From Bryobacterales bacterium (GTDB taxonomy: Bacteria; Acidobacteriota; Terriglobia; Bryobacterales; UBA6623): DNA of 64,000 nucleotides. Position numbers and translations under genes: made by a program. Shown piece by piece: positions 1-7,784 of this stretch (its first letter is position 1; the number at the start of each line of letters is the position of its first letter). The notes below the pieces were generated by a model. It was not told the origin of the DNA, made no database searches, and worked only from the letters and a program-made list of their open reading frames with translations. Where the stretch lies: NCBI GenBank assembly GCA_028819575.1, contig JAPPLB010000077.1:1-64000 (forward strand), in the 5' to 3' direction.

Positions 1-2
1 AG

Positions 3-1025
3 TTCCAGACCGGCTACGACGAGCCGCTGCTGCACACGATGTACGTGGACAAGATCTTGTCCGGGATCAAGGCCGTGCAGACGCTGTCGCGTCTCAACAG
101 GGCGAACCCGAAAAAACACGACGTGTTCGTGCTCGACTTCATGAATGAGGCCGACACCATCCAGGAGGCGTTCGCCGACTACTACCAGACGACGATCCTC
201 AGTGAGGAGACCGACCCCAACAAGCTGCACGACCTCAAGGCCGCGCTCGACAACTATCAGGTGTATGCCGGCGCGGAGATCGACAGGTTCGTGACGCTCT
301 ACCTGGACGGGGCCGACCGCGACCGACTCGACCCCATCCTCGACGCCTGCGTCGCCGTCTACAGGAAGCAGCTCGACGAGGACGGGCAGGTGGATTTCAA
401 GGGCAAGGCCAAGGCCTTCGTGCGCGTTTACGGCTTCCTCGCCTCGATCCTGCCTTACACGAACGCCGAGTGGGAAAAGCTCTCGATCTTCCTGAACTTC
501 CTCGTGCCGAAGCTCCCCGCGCCCGTGGAAGAGGATCTGTCCAAGGGCATCCTTGAATCCATCGACATGGATAGTTACCGAGTCGAGAAGAAGGCGACGG
601 TGCGCATCCAACTGGCGGACGAGGACGCCGAGATCGATCCGCTGCCGGCCACCGGCGGCGGCTTCATGCCGGAACCCGAGCTCGACCGCCTCTCGAACAT
701 CCTCAAGGCCTTCAACGAGCAGTTCGGGAATATCCGCTGGGAGGACGAGGACCGCGTTCGCCGCCTCATCACGAAGGAGATTCCGGCCAAGGTTGCCGAG
801 GACAGCGCCTACCGCAACGCCCGCGAGAACTCGGACAGGCAGAACGCCCGGATCGAGCATGACGAGGCCCTGAAACGTGTGATGACTGCGGTGATCAACG
901 ACGACATGCAGCTCTTCAAGTATTTCACCGACAACGAGGGATTCCGGCGAGAGCTGACTGATTTCGTCTTCGGACTGACCTATGCGCCGCCACGGGCCAA
1001 ACCCCAGGCAACGGTCATGGATTGA
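3..1025 (+). CDS. hsdR: Type I restriction endonuclease subunit R, C-terminal part (5' end outside window)
   Basis: The reading frame is open from the first complete codon at position 3, so this is the last ~340 residues of a larger protein. It begins FQTGYDEPLLHTMYVDK and continues with LSRLNRANPKKHDVFVLDF, the end of the helicase (motor) domain of HsdR, where the conserved QTGYDEP and QxLSRxNR helicase motifs are expected. The rest is the alpha-helical C-terminal region that docks on the HsdM/HsdS methylase core. HsdR supplies ATP-dependent translocation and DNA cleavage in type I restriction-modification. The nuclease and Walker motifs must lie to the left, as would hsdM and hsdS. Nothing in the visible part is broken. 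The gene ends ~250 bp before a tRNA-Pro on the other strand. Confidence 0.9.
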   Translation, partial: FQTGYDEPLLHTMYVDKILSGIKAVQTLSRLNRANPKKHDVFVLDFMNEADTIQEAFADYYQTTILSEETDPNKLHDLKAALDNYQVYAGAEIDRFVTLYLDGADRDRLDPILDACVAVYRKQLDEDGQVDFKGKAKAFVRVYGFLASILPYTNAEWEKLSIFLNFLVPKLPAPVEEDLSKGILESIDMDSYRVEKKATVRIQLADEDAEIDPLPATGGGFMPEPELDRLSNILKAFNEQFGNIRWEDEDRVRRLITKEIPAKVAEDSAYRNARENSDRQNARIEHDEALKRVMTAVINDDMQLFKYFTDNEGFRRELTDFVFGLTYAPPRAKPQATVMD

Positions 1026-1273
1026 CGGCGCTGCTCCCCTCAGGTGTGCGGATCGCCCTGATCTGCCACTCGACTCGGGTCGACTATTCGCGGACTCCAT
1101 CCACTTTGCAGGATCGAGCGCGTCGATGACTGTTGGCTGAACAACCCGGCGAGGTGTTTCGATCCCGGACCCGAAGCCCGGCTGTTGATCGGCGAGGGTC
1201 AGGAGCGGTCGTGAAATCAGCTACAGCAGCTTTTCAGGCAGGATGAAAAAAGCCACTAAGTTGTTGAATGCAT

Positions 1274-1350
1274 TGGTCGGGGCGGCAGGATTTGAACCTG
1301 CGGCCCCCTGCTCCCAAAGCAGGTGCGCTACCAGGCTGCGCCACGCCCCG
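1274..1350 (-). tRNA. tRNA-Pro (anticodon TGG), CCA encoded
   Basis: The reverse strand reads a 77-nt cloverleaf. The acceptor arm starts CGGGGCG and closes with CGCCCCG followed by genomic CCA. The D arm has GCGCAGCCTGGTAGCGC, the anticodon loop is TTTGGGA (anticodon TGG, proline CCA codons), and the T arm carries GGTTCAAATCC. All stems pair. The same window encodes prolyl-tRNA synthetase near 45 kb. The tRNA sits between a restriction gene and a repeat-rich gene-free stretch. Confidence 0.96.
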
Positions 1351-1810
1351 ACATCCGGCTGGTTTCGTTCATTATCGCATCGGACCGGCCCGCGGCCGGG
1401 GTGATCCCCCTACCCGCTTTCCGGCGGATAAAAGACGAATCCGGACACCGACCAAGCTGTCGGAGCAAGGGGAGAAGTTCCCTTGGTGAACCGAGTAGAA
1501 AGTTTTCAATGGGCATCGAAAATCTCAGGGTCTGAGCGCTGCCCTGCGGAGCGAACCAGGCCGCCGCCCATGGTTTTCACGAAACACGAGACACGAATCA
1601 CGGCCTTTTCCGGCCGTTCGGTTCGCCGTTTTTTAGCAACGATGGCGCCACCAGGGACCGCCGACCGTTTCACCGAAACCTCTTCTATATCAATGCTTTG
1701 CGGCCCTCAGCCCCCTTTTTTTGACGGTAAACTGTTGCGCACAAGTGCAGAAAGGGGTGACGGTGAAGTGCACACCTCCGCGTACCGTCCACCGTTCCCG
1801 GCGGGCCTCC
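1351..1810. other. Gene-free stretch before the repeat block
   Basis: Between the tRNA and the first repeat copy I see no credible gene. The short open frames have no recognisable product or ribosome binding site. The stretch leads into the tandem repeats that begin near 1811, and no separate structure stands out in it. Confidence 0.5.
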
Positions 1811-1851
1811 CGGCGACCGCCAAATGAACCCATGCTGAGAAAGGAGAGCGT
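1811..1851. repeat. Truncated copy (tail only) of the ~315-bp tandem repeat
   Basis: This segment matches only the last ~40 bp of the unit that follows, including GAACCCATGC and GAGAAAGGAGAGCGTT. It is directly joined to the start of the first full unit. The arrangement suggests that an array once extended further left and has decayed. Confidence 0.7.
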
Positions 1852-2160
1852 TGACGCTAACCAAGCTTGAGCCGGCTGCGTCATATATATAAATTGCGCG
1901 TTGTGGCGCGGCTATGGCACGGCAGCACGGGCGGCGCATATTGCCCCGGAACCAGTGTCTCCGCTCCGTCCGTCGTTTACGGCCGGCCTCGCGATGAGCG
2001 CCGTTAGCAGGGAAATCCCACAAAAATGCACAAAATCCCGGATCCCCCAGGAAAATGCGCGAAACGCAGCGCTCGCCGCGGCTCCCGTCGTCTTCCGGGC
2101 TCGTCCCGCTACGGCGACCGCCAAACGAACCCATGCCGAGAAAGGAGAGCGTTTCAGATT
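1848..2160. repeat. Tandem repeat unit, copy 1 (313 bp)
   Basis: The unit starts GCGTTGACGCTAACC, then AAGCTTGAGCCGGCTGCGTC, an AT-rich patch (TATATATAAATT) and a long GC-rich body with GCCCCGGAACCAGTGT and GTTAGCAGGGAAATCCCAC. Over the ~210-bp body I count about eleven differences from copy 2 (roughly 95% identity). The minus strand stays open across both units and would give a duplicated ~65-residue peptide, but there is no recognisable domain, and long open frames are common in such GC-rich DNA. I treat it as non-coding. Confidence 0.85.
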
Positions 2161-2478
2161 GCGTTGACGCTAACCAAGCTTGAGCCGGCTGCGTCTTTAT
2201 ATAAATTGCGCGTTGTTGCGCGGCTGTTGCGCGGCTATGGCGCGGCACGGGCGGCAGATTGCCCCGGAACCAGTGTTTCCGCTCCGTCCGTCGTTCACGG
2301 CCGGCCTCACGACGAGCGCCGTTAGCAGGGAAATCCCACAAAAGTGCACAAAATCCCGGATCCCACAGGAAAATGCGCGAAACGCAGCGTTCGCCGCGGC
2401 TCCCGTCGTCCTCCGGGCTTGTCCCGCTACGGCGGCCGCCAAACGAACCCATGCCGAGAAAGGAGAGCGTTCCGGATT
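2161..2478. repeat. Tandem repeat unit, copy 2 (318 bp)
   Basis: Directly abuts copy 1 with a period of 313 bp. It differs by scattered substitutions plus a short duplication near 2210-2235 (repeated TTGCGCGGC). Each unit carries the same TTTATATAAATT patch ~35 bp after its start, the only AT-rich spot in otherwise GC-rich DNA. A third, partial start of the unit lies at 2575-2616. Confidence 0.85.
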
Positions 2479-2484
2479 GTGTTG

Positions 2485-2576
2485 GTACTGGCCTGAGACA
2501 TCTTCCTGATGCAGCGGCGTTGGCGCCGATCCGGATGTTTCCCGCTGGAATGATCCACAGCGGGCGGAGGAAAAAC
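2485..2576 (+). repeat. Dispersed intergenic repeat B, copy 1
   Basis: About 92 bp here match 16603-16697. Shared blocks include CCTGA(A/G)AC, TCCTGAT, TCCGGATGTT, CCCGCT, ATGATCC and GGCGGAGGAAAAACT, in the same order and spacing. Estimated identity is about 75-80%. It is inserted between tandem unit 2 and the partial unit 3, which implies it arrived inside the array. Confidence 0.7.
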
Positions 2577-2616
2577 TAACCAGGCTTGAGCCGGCTGCGT
2601 CGTTTATATAAATTAG
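2575..2616. repeat. Partial third start of the tandem repeat
   Basis: CTAACCAGGCTTGAGCCGG followed by CTGCGTC and TTTATATAAATT repeats the first ~40 bp of the tandem unit, after which the match ends. It shows the array originally continued past the dispersed repeat. Confidence 0.75.
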
Positions 2617-2628
2617 GAATAAGCCCGC

Positions 2629-2652
2629 TTTTCCCGCCACGCGGCGGGAAAG
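2629..2652. other. Strong hairpin upstream of the exporter operon
   Basis: TTCCCGCC, a 4-nt ACGC loop and GGCGGGAA form an 8-bp perfect stem, extendable by one or two pairs. No run of T follows on either strand, so it is not a typical intrinsic terminator. It lies ~150 bp before the ABC ATPase gene and could be a leader structure or a remnant repeat. Confidence 0.4.
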
Positions 2653-2799
2653 TAGGGCCAGGGCTCACCGCCCCGGTGTTCTCGATGCCGGCGGCCCGCG
2701 CAGGCGAAAGAGGCGCGAGTCGCCGCAGCGCGCCTTTGTCGTTTCTGAACGGGCTTTCAGGCGGGCATCGAGCAGCCCTGCTATCAACAACGAAGTCTC

Positions 2800-3723
2800 A
2801 TGGGACGACAAACTATGTCTGCAACGAATGGCATGGCGATGATCGAGGCGCGGGGCCTCAGCAAGCTGTATGGCGAGTTCGCAGCGATCCGCGATGTATC
2901 GTTCTCGGTCGCCCAGGGCCAGGTAGCCGCGTTTCTGGGGCCCAACGGCGCCGGGAAATCCACCACCCTGAAGGTGCTGACGGGCTATCTGAGCCCGAGC
3001 GCGGGCACGGCGCGCATCGGCGGGTTGGATGTGGTCTCTCACCGCATCGAAGCCGCCGCCCGCATCGGCTATCTGCCCGAGAACGGCCCTCTCTATCCGG
3101 AGATGACGCCGCTCGAACTGCTCGAGTTCTTCGGCAGCGCGCGGGAGCTTGCGCCGGACCGGTTGAAGCGGCGCATCGACGAGGTGGTCGGGCAGTGCCA
3201 TCTGGAAGCGGTGCTCGAAAAGAGCATCTTCAAGCTCTCGAGGGGCTACCGCCAGCGGGTCGGCATGGCGCAGGCGTTGCTCCACGAGCCCGACATCCTC
3301 ATCATGGACGAGCCGACCAGCGGCCTGGACCCGAACCAGATTCGGGACGTGCGGCAACTCATTCGCGGGCTCGGCGAAACCAAGACGATCCTGATCTCGA
3401 CTCACATCCTGCAGGAAGTGGAGGCGATGGTGGACCACGTGATCCTGGTCAACGAGGGAAGGGTCGTATTCGACGGCACGGTGGACGAAATGGCCTCCGG
3501 CGAGAGTCTCGACGCGGCTTTCCACCGGCTGACCGGCCGGCCCGCGGCCGGGCCCGAAGTCCCGCCGGAGCCGGAAGAGGCCGCACCGGCGGAGGGTGAA
3601 GGCGCGGCGGCGGCGTCCGGGAGCGCCCCGGAAGAGTCGGTTCACGATGCCGCTCCGGACGGTGCCGGCCCTGCCGGGTCCAGCGAAGAAACCACCACGA
3701 CATCGCAAGGAGGCGTTGCATGA
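2800..3723 (+). CDS. ABC transporter ATP-binding protein, GldA-like
   Basis: An ATPase of the ABC-2 type. Walker A GPNGAGKST lies at about residues 47-55, the signature region is LSRGYRQRVGMAQAL, Walker B is ILIMDEPTSGLDPNQ, and the switch histidine is in STHILQE. After the ATPase core (~250 residues) comes a ~55-residue tail rich in Pro, Glu, Ala and Gly, probably disordered. The stop codon overlaps the start of the next gene (ATGA), so the permease is translationally coupled. In this gene arrangement the protein drives a GldFG-type exporter whose substrate is usually unknown outside gliding bacteria. The start is uncertain: ATG at 2800, 2815, 2833 or 2839 are all in frame and none has a clear ribosome binding site. 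MIEARGLSKLYG at 2839 aligns best with family starts. Confidence 0.9.
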   Translation: MGRQTMSATNGMAMIEARGLSKLYGEFAAIRDVSFSVAQGQVAAFLGPNGAGKSTTLKVLTGYLSPSAGTARIGGLDVVSHRIEAAARIGYLPENGPLYPEMTPLELLEFFGSARELAPDRLKRRIDEVVGQCHLEAVLEKSIFKLSRGYRQRVGMAQALLHEPDILIMDEPTSGLDPNQIRDVRQLIRGLGETKTILISTHILQEVEAMVDHVILVNEGRVVFDGTVDEMASGESLDAAFHRLTGRPAAGPEVPPEPEEAAPAEGEGAAAASGSAPEESVHDAAPDGAGPAGSSEETTTTSQGGVA

Positions 3724-6362
3724 ACGATCGCTGGCGGCTTCCCAAGGCCATCCTGAAACGTGAGTTGACGAGCTATTTCTCGAGCCCGACGGGCTACGTC
3801 TTCATCACGCTGTTCGTCTTCCTCAGCGCGGTCGCGGCGTTCTGGCAAGAAGCCTTCTTCGCCAACAACCTGGCCAATCTCGATCCGCTCAACGCCTTCA
3901 TGCCGTACCTGCTGGTCTTTCTGATCCCGGCGATCACGATGAGCCTCTGGGCGGAGGAGAAGCGCAACGGGACGGACGAGCTGCTGCTGACGCTGCCGGC
4001 CGCCGACCGCGACATCGTGATCGGGAAATACCTGGCGGCGCTGACCATCTACGAGATTGCGCTGTTGTTTTCCCTGAGCCACGTGCTGGTTCTGTTGTGG
4101 CTCGGCAGTCCCGACCTGGGCTTGATGTTCTCGACCTACCTGGGCTACTGGTTGATGGGCGCGGCGCTGCTCACGCTGGGGATGCTGGCGTCGCTGCTGG
4201 TGTCGAACCTGACCGTGGCGTTCATCCTCGGCGCGGCGTTCTGCGCTGTGCCGGTCTTCATCGATCATGCCGGGGTGATTCTCACGGGCGGCGCGCGCCG
4301 GCTGATCGAAGGGCTGTCGTTCCGCACGCAGTTCGAGGACTTCGCCGCGGGCGTCGTCTCGCTTTCGTCGCTGCTGTACTTCGTGGCATTCACTCTGGCG
4401 ATGCTTTATCTCAACGTCGCCCTGCTGGGCCGTCGCCATTGGCAGACCGGCAAGGGCGCTGCGCCCCTGGGGCGTCACTACCTGGCGCGAGGACTCGCGC
4501 TGCTCGTGATCGTAGCGAGCCTCACGGTCCTGACGGGGCGTCTCGGCGGCCGCGTCGACGTCACGGCGGGGCGGCTGCACTCGCTTTCGGACGAGACCGT
4601 CGCGTTGATTGGCCAGCTCGACCCCGAACGGCCGGTCTTCATACAGGCTTTCCTGAGCCCCAATGTGCCGCGCAGCTATCTGCAGTCGCGGAACAACATC
4701 GTGAACGTGTTGAGAGAGTTCAACGCTCTCGGCGGCAGCGCCATTCACGCCCGTGTGATCGAAACCGAGAAGTACACTCCCGAGGCCCGCGAAGCCCAGG
4801 AGCGCTACGACATCCAGCCGCGTCCGATCCCGATTTTCGAGCAGACGCCCGGTAGTGCGGACGAGATCTATTTTGGGCTCGCCTTCACGCGCGGCGCGGA
4901 GGAGTTCGTCATCCCGTTCTTCGACCCCGGCCTGCCCGCCGAGTACGAAATCATGCGCTCGGTGCGGGTGGTTTCGAATGCGGAGAAGAAGAAGGTCGGC
5001 ATCCTCATCAGCAAGGTCAACATGTTCGGCGGATTCGATTTTCAGACCCGCCGCCGCTCCGCGGACTGGTCGATCGTCGCCGAGCTGCGCAAGCAGTACG
5101 ACGTCCAGCGGGTGCCGGCGGACAGCGACTACCCGGCGGACCTCGACGTGCTCCTCGCCGTTCTGCCGCACACCATCACCGACGAGGAGCTCGAGCGGCT
5201 CGCGAACCATGTCGGCGAAGGCCATCCGGCGCTAATCATGCTGGACCCGATGCCGGCGTTCAATATCGAGCTGTCGCCGCAGATACCGCCGCGCAATCCC
5301 TTCCAGCAGGGTGGCCCGCCGCCGACTCCCCCGACCAACGTTCAGCCTTTGCTCGACGTTCTCGGCCTGCAGTGGCCCAAGGATCAGATCGCCTGGGACA
5401 AGTACAACCCGCATCCCCAGATCGGAGCGCTGCCGGAAGAGATCATCTTCATCGGCGCGGGCAACAAGGCGGCGGTGAACCCGTTCCATCCCGAGGAGCC
5501 GATTACCGCCGGGCTGCAGGAAGTCGTATTGCTGCATTCCGGCGTCCTGAAGCCGGCCGAGACGGACAAGACGGAGTTCATTCCGTTGCTGCAGACCGGC
5601 TCCGACTCGGGGCAGGTCATGTGGATGCGGCTTGTGCAGCGGACGCTGTTCGGCATCCAGCTCAACCCGAACGTCCCCCATCGGCCGGACGAGGAGTTCC
5701 ACGTTCTGGCGGCCCGCGTCGAGGGCAAGGAGGGCGACAAGCCGGTGCGGGCGATCGTCGTCGCCGATCTCGACATGATGGGCGAGCAGTTCTTCGAGCT
5801 GCGGCGCCGGGGCATCGAGAACCTGAACTTCGACAACGTCACGTTCCTGCTGAACGCCGTCGATTCGCTGGCCGGCGACGATTCGTTCATCGAGCTTCGC
5901 AAGAGGCGTCCGCGGCACCGAACGCTTGAAGCCGTCGAGGCGCGCACGCGGGTCTATGAAGAGCAGCGTCTGGAGGATACGACCGAAGCGGAAGACGTGG
6001 CCGAGAAGCGGCTCGAAGAAGCTCAGGAGCGCCTGGACCAGGCCGTCGCGGCGCTACAGGCCAGGACGGATCTCGACGCCCAGACCAAGCGCATCATGAT
6101 CGCCAATCAGCAGAAGGTCGAGAACCGCCGGCTGAGCGTTGCGCGCAAGAACATCGAGGACGAGAAGCAGCGTCAGATGGAACGGGCGCGCTCCGAGATG
6201 GAGTCGTCGATCCGGGCCATCCAGAGCACGATCAAGCTGTTGGCGGTGATCATTCCGCCGATTCCCGCGTTTGCCCTGTTCCTGTTGGTATCCGTGCGGA
6301 GACTTCGGCGGGAGAAGATCGGCGTCTCGCCCGACCGCCTCGTGGAGCAGAAGAAAGGATAG
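3720..6362 (+). CDS. Fused ABC-2 permease (GldF-like) and GldG-like protein
   Basis: 880 residues made of two proteins that are separate in most genomes. Residues ~1-245 are an ABC-2 permease of GldF type: six hydrophobic segments, with AEEKRNGTDELLLTLPA between the second and third, as in the NosY/GldF family. A further hydrophobic segment (ARGLALLVIVASLTVL) leads into the GldG-like part. This has an extracytoplasmic alpha/beta domain (~275-690, starting with the HSLSDETVALI region), a coiled-coil stretch rich in Glu, Gln and Arg (~720-830) and a C-terminal anchor (LLAVIIPPIPAFALFLLVSV). It overlaps gldA by 4 bp and is followed after 16 bp by the DUF4340 gene, so the three form one operon. 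The frame is continuous through the junction, so this is a real fusion. Confidence 0.88.
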   Translation: MNDRWRLPKAILKRELTSYFSSPTGYVFITLFVFLSAVAAFWQEAFFANNLANLDPLNAFMPYLLVFLIPAITMSLWAEEKRNGTDELLLTLPAADRDIVIGKYLAALTIYEIALLFSLSHVLVLLWLGSPDLGLMFSTYLGYWLMGAALLTLGMLASLLVSNLTVAFILGAAFCAVPVFIDHAGVILTGGARRLIEGLSFRTQFEDFAAGVVSLSSLLYFVAFTLAMLYLNVALLGRRHWQTGKGAAPLGRHYLARGLALLVIVASLTVLTGRLGGRVDVTAGRLHSLSDETVALIGQLDPERPVFIQAFLSPNVPRSYLQSRNNIVNVLREFNALGGSAIHARVIETEKYTPEAREAQERYDIQPRPIPIFEQTPGSADEIYFGLAFTRGAEEFVIPFFDPGLPAEYEIMRSVRVVSNAEKKKVGILISKVNMFGGFDFQTRRRSADWSIVAELRKQYDVQRVPADSDYPADLDVLLAVLPHTITDEELERLANHVGEGHPALIMLDPMPAFNIELSPQIPPRNPFQQGGPPPTPPTNVQPLLDVLGLQWPKDQIAWDKYNPHPQIGALPEEIIFIGAGNKAAVNPFHPEEPITAGLQEVVLLHSGVLKPAETDKTEFIPLLQTGSDSGQVMWMRLVQRTLFGIQLNPNVPHRPDEEFHVLAARVEGKEGDKPVRAIVVADLDMMGEQFFELRRRGIENLNFDNVTFLLNAVDSLAGDDSFIELRKRRPRHRTLEAVEARTRVYEEQRLEDTTEAEDVAEKRLEEAQERLDQAVAALQARTDLDAQTKRIMIANQQKVENRRLSVARKNIEDEKQRQMERARSEMESSIRAIQSTIKLLAVIIPPIPAFALFLLVSVRRLRREKIGVSPDRLVEQKKG

Positions 6363-6378
6363 CGATGGAGGGTACGTC

Positions 6379-7617
6379 ATGAATGAACTCAAAACCACCA
6401 TCCTCTTCGGCGTGACCGCCGCCGTTCTGGCAACGGCGGCGATGGTGATCGATCCCGGCGCGGCAACGCCGGACGTGTTCAGCGACCAAGGCGAAGCGTT
6501 CTATCCGGATTTCACCGACCCGCAAGCGCCGAAGGCCATCGAGGTCGTCGACTACGACGAAGCCACCGCGACTGCGCGGCCGTTGAAGGTCGAGTTCGCC
6601 GAGGGAACGTGGCGGGTGCCGTCGCACTTCAACTACCCGGCCGACGCCGAGGACCGCCTGGCGAACACCGCCGCGGCATTGATGGAGCTGCGCAAGGACG
6701 CCATCGTGAGCGACCGGGTCGAGGAACACGGCGACTACGGCGTGATCGACCCCTTCGCCGAAGGCGAGCTCTCGCTCGAAGGACGCGGCCAGCGCGTCAC
6801 CCTGAAAGACGAAAATGACGTCACGCTCGCCGACTTTATCGTCGGCAGGAAAGTCGACGGCAAGCAGAATCGCCGCTACATGCGCGTCCCGACGCAGAAG
6901 CGCGTGTACGAGGTGGAAACGTCGGCGGACGTTTCGGCCAAGTTCGAAGACTGGATCGAGACGGACTTGCTGAAGACCTCCGCCGGCGACATCCGGAGAG
7001 TTCTGGTCAACCGCTACTCGATCAACGAGAGGATGGGCCGTTTGGAAAACCAGGAGCGGCTCGTCCTGACGAAGAAAGACGACAAGTGGACGATGAGCGG
7101 CGGAGGAGTGCCTGATACGAGCAAGATGAATGACCTCACGGGGGCGCTCGACTCGCTCAAGATCGTTGATGTTCAGCCGAAGCCTCAGAACCTCACGGAA
7201 GTTCTGAAAGGGACCTCGGGAATTGCGATCTCGCGGCAGTCACAGATGTCGTTGCAGCAGAAAGGTTTCTTCGTTACGCGAAGGGGTCTGCTGGCCAACG
7301 AAGGCGAGATCGTTGTCGACTCGAAGAATGGGCTGCAGTACACGCTGCGGTTCGGCGAGATTGCATCGAGCGGGCCGAGCGCCGGCGCGGAGGACGGATC
7401 CTCCGGCGAAGATGGCGAGGGCGAGCGCCGCTACCTCTTCATCACCGTCGAGTACAGCGAAGCGCGGGCGAAACAGTACAACGACGGCGAAGAGCCCGAT
7501 GCAGAGGGCAAAGAGCTGGCCGACGAACTACGCAACCGTTTCGCGGATTGGTATTACGTCATCTCCGGGGCGGACTTCAACAAGCTGCGCCCCCGGCGGC
7601 GGGACTTGCGCGGCTGA
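6379..7617 (+). CDS. DUF4340 domain-containing protein
   Basis: 412 residues from ATG 6379, preceded by GGAGGG about 8 bp upstream, which decides the start over an in-frame upstream ATG at 6271. A single N-terminal hydrophobic segment (TTILFGVTAAVLATAAMVI) anchors it, and the rest is extracytoplasmic with the repeated beta-rich DUF4340 layout (VTLADFIVGRKVDGKQNRRYMRV). Proteins of this family normally follow gldFG-like genes, as here, and are thought to be an accessory part of the exporter. The molecular role is unknown. A short acidic Ser/Gly/Glu insert lies near residue 340. Confidence 0.85.
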   Translation: MNELKTTILFGVTAAVLATAAMVIDPGAATPDVFSDQGEAFYPDFTDPQAPKAIEVVDYDEATATARPLKVEFAEGTWRVPSHFNYPADAEDRLANTAAALMELRKDAIVSDRVEEHGDYGVIDPFAEGELSLEGRGQRVTLKDENDVTLADFIVGRKVDGKQNRRYMRVPTQKRVYEVETSADVSAKFEDWIETDLLKTSAGDIRRVLVNRYSINERMGRLENQERLVLTKKDDKWTMSGGGVPDTSKMNDLTGALDSLKIVDVQPKPQNLTEVLKGTSGIAISRQSQMSLQQKGFFVTRRGLLANEGEIVVDSKNGLQYTLRFGEIASSGPSAGAEDGSSGEDGEGERRYLFITVEYSEARAKQYNDGEEPDAEGKELADELRNRFADWYYVISGADFNKLRPRRRDLRG

Positions 7618-7784
7618 CCCCGAATCCCGCAAGGACGTTCGATTTCCGGTGCTGAGACACAAGCCTGTTTGTTGCTTGGCGCCGTGGACAAAGCACGTGG
7701 AAGAAAAACAGGCTAGAATAGCCTGAGTCCGGCTGGCCGCCCCTTTGGTTAGCGCTGCGGCAGCCGACCCCGGAGGAGTTCCCC

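Noticed and set aside
1685-2452. 255-residue minus-strand frame over the tandem repeats as a gene
   Set aside because: Repetitive, no domain, no ribosome binding site, and substitutions between units do not favour silent sites clearly.
1274-2616. CRISPR array in the repeat region
   Set aside because: Units are ~315 bp, only two are complete, and there are no short repeats with unique spacers.
3642-5225. 527-residue minus-strand frame opposite the exporter fusion gene
   Set aside because: Shadow of the plus-strand gene in GC-rich DNA; low-complexity Arg/Gln/Asp composition.
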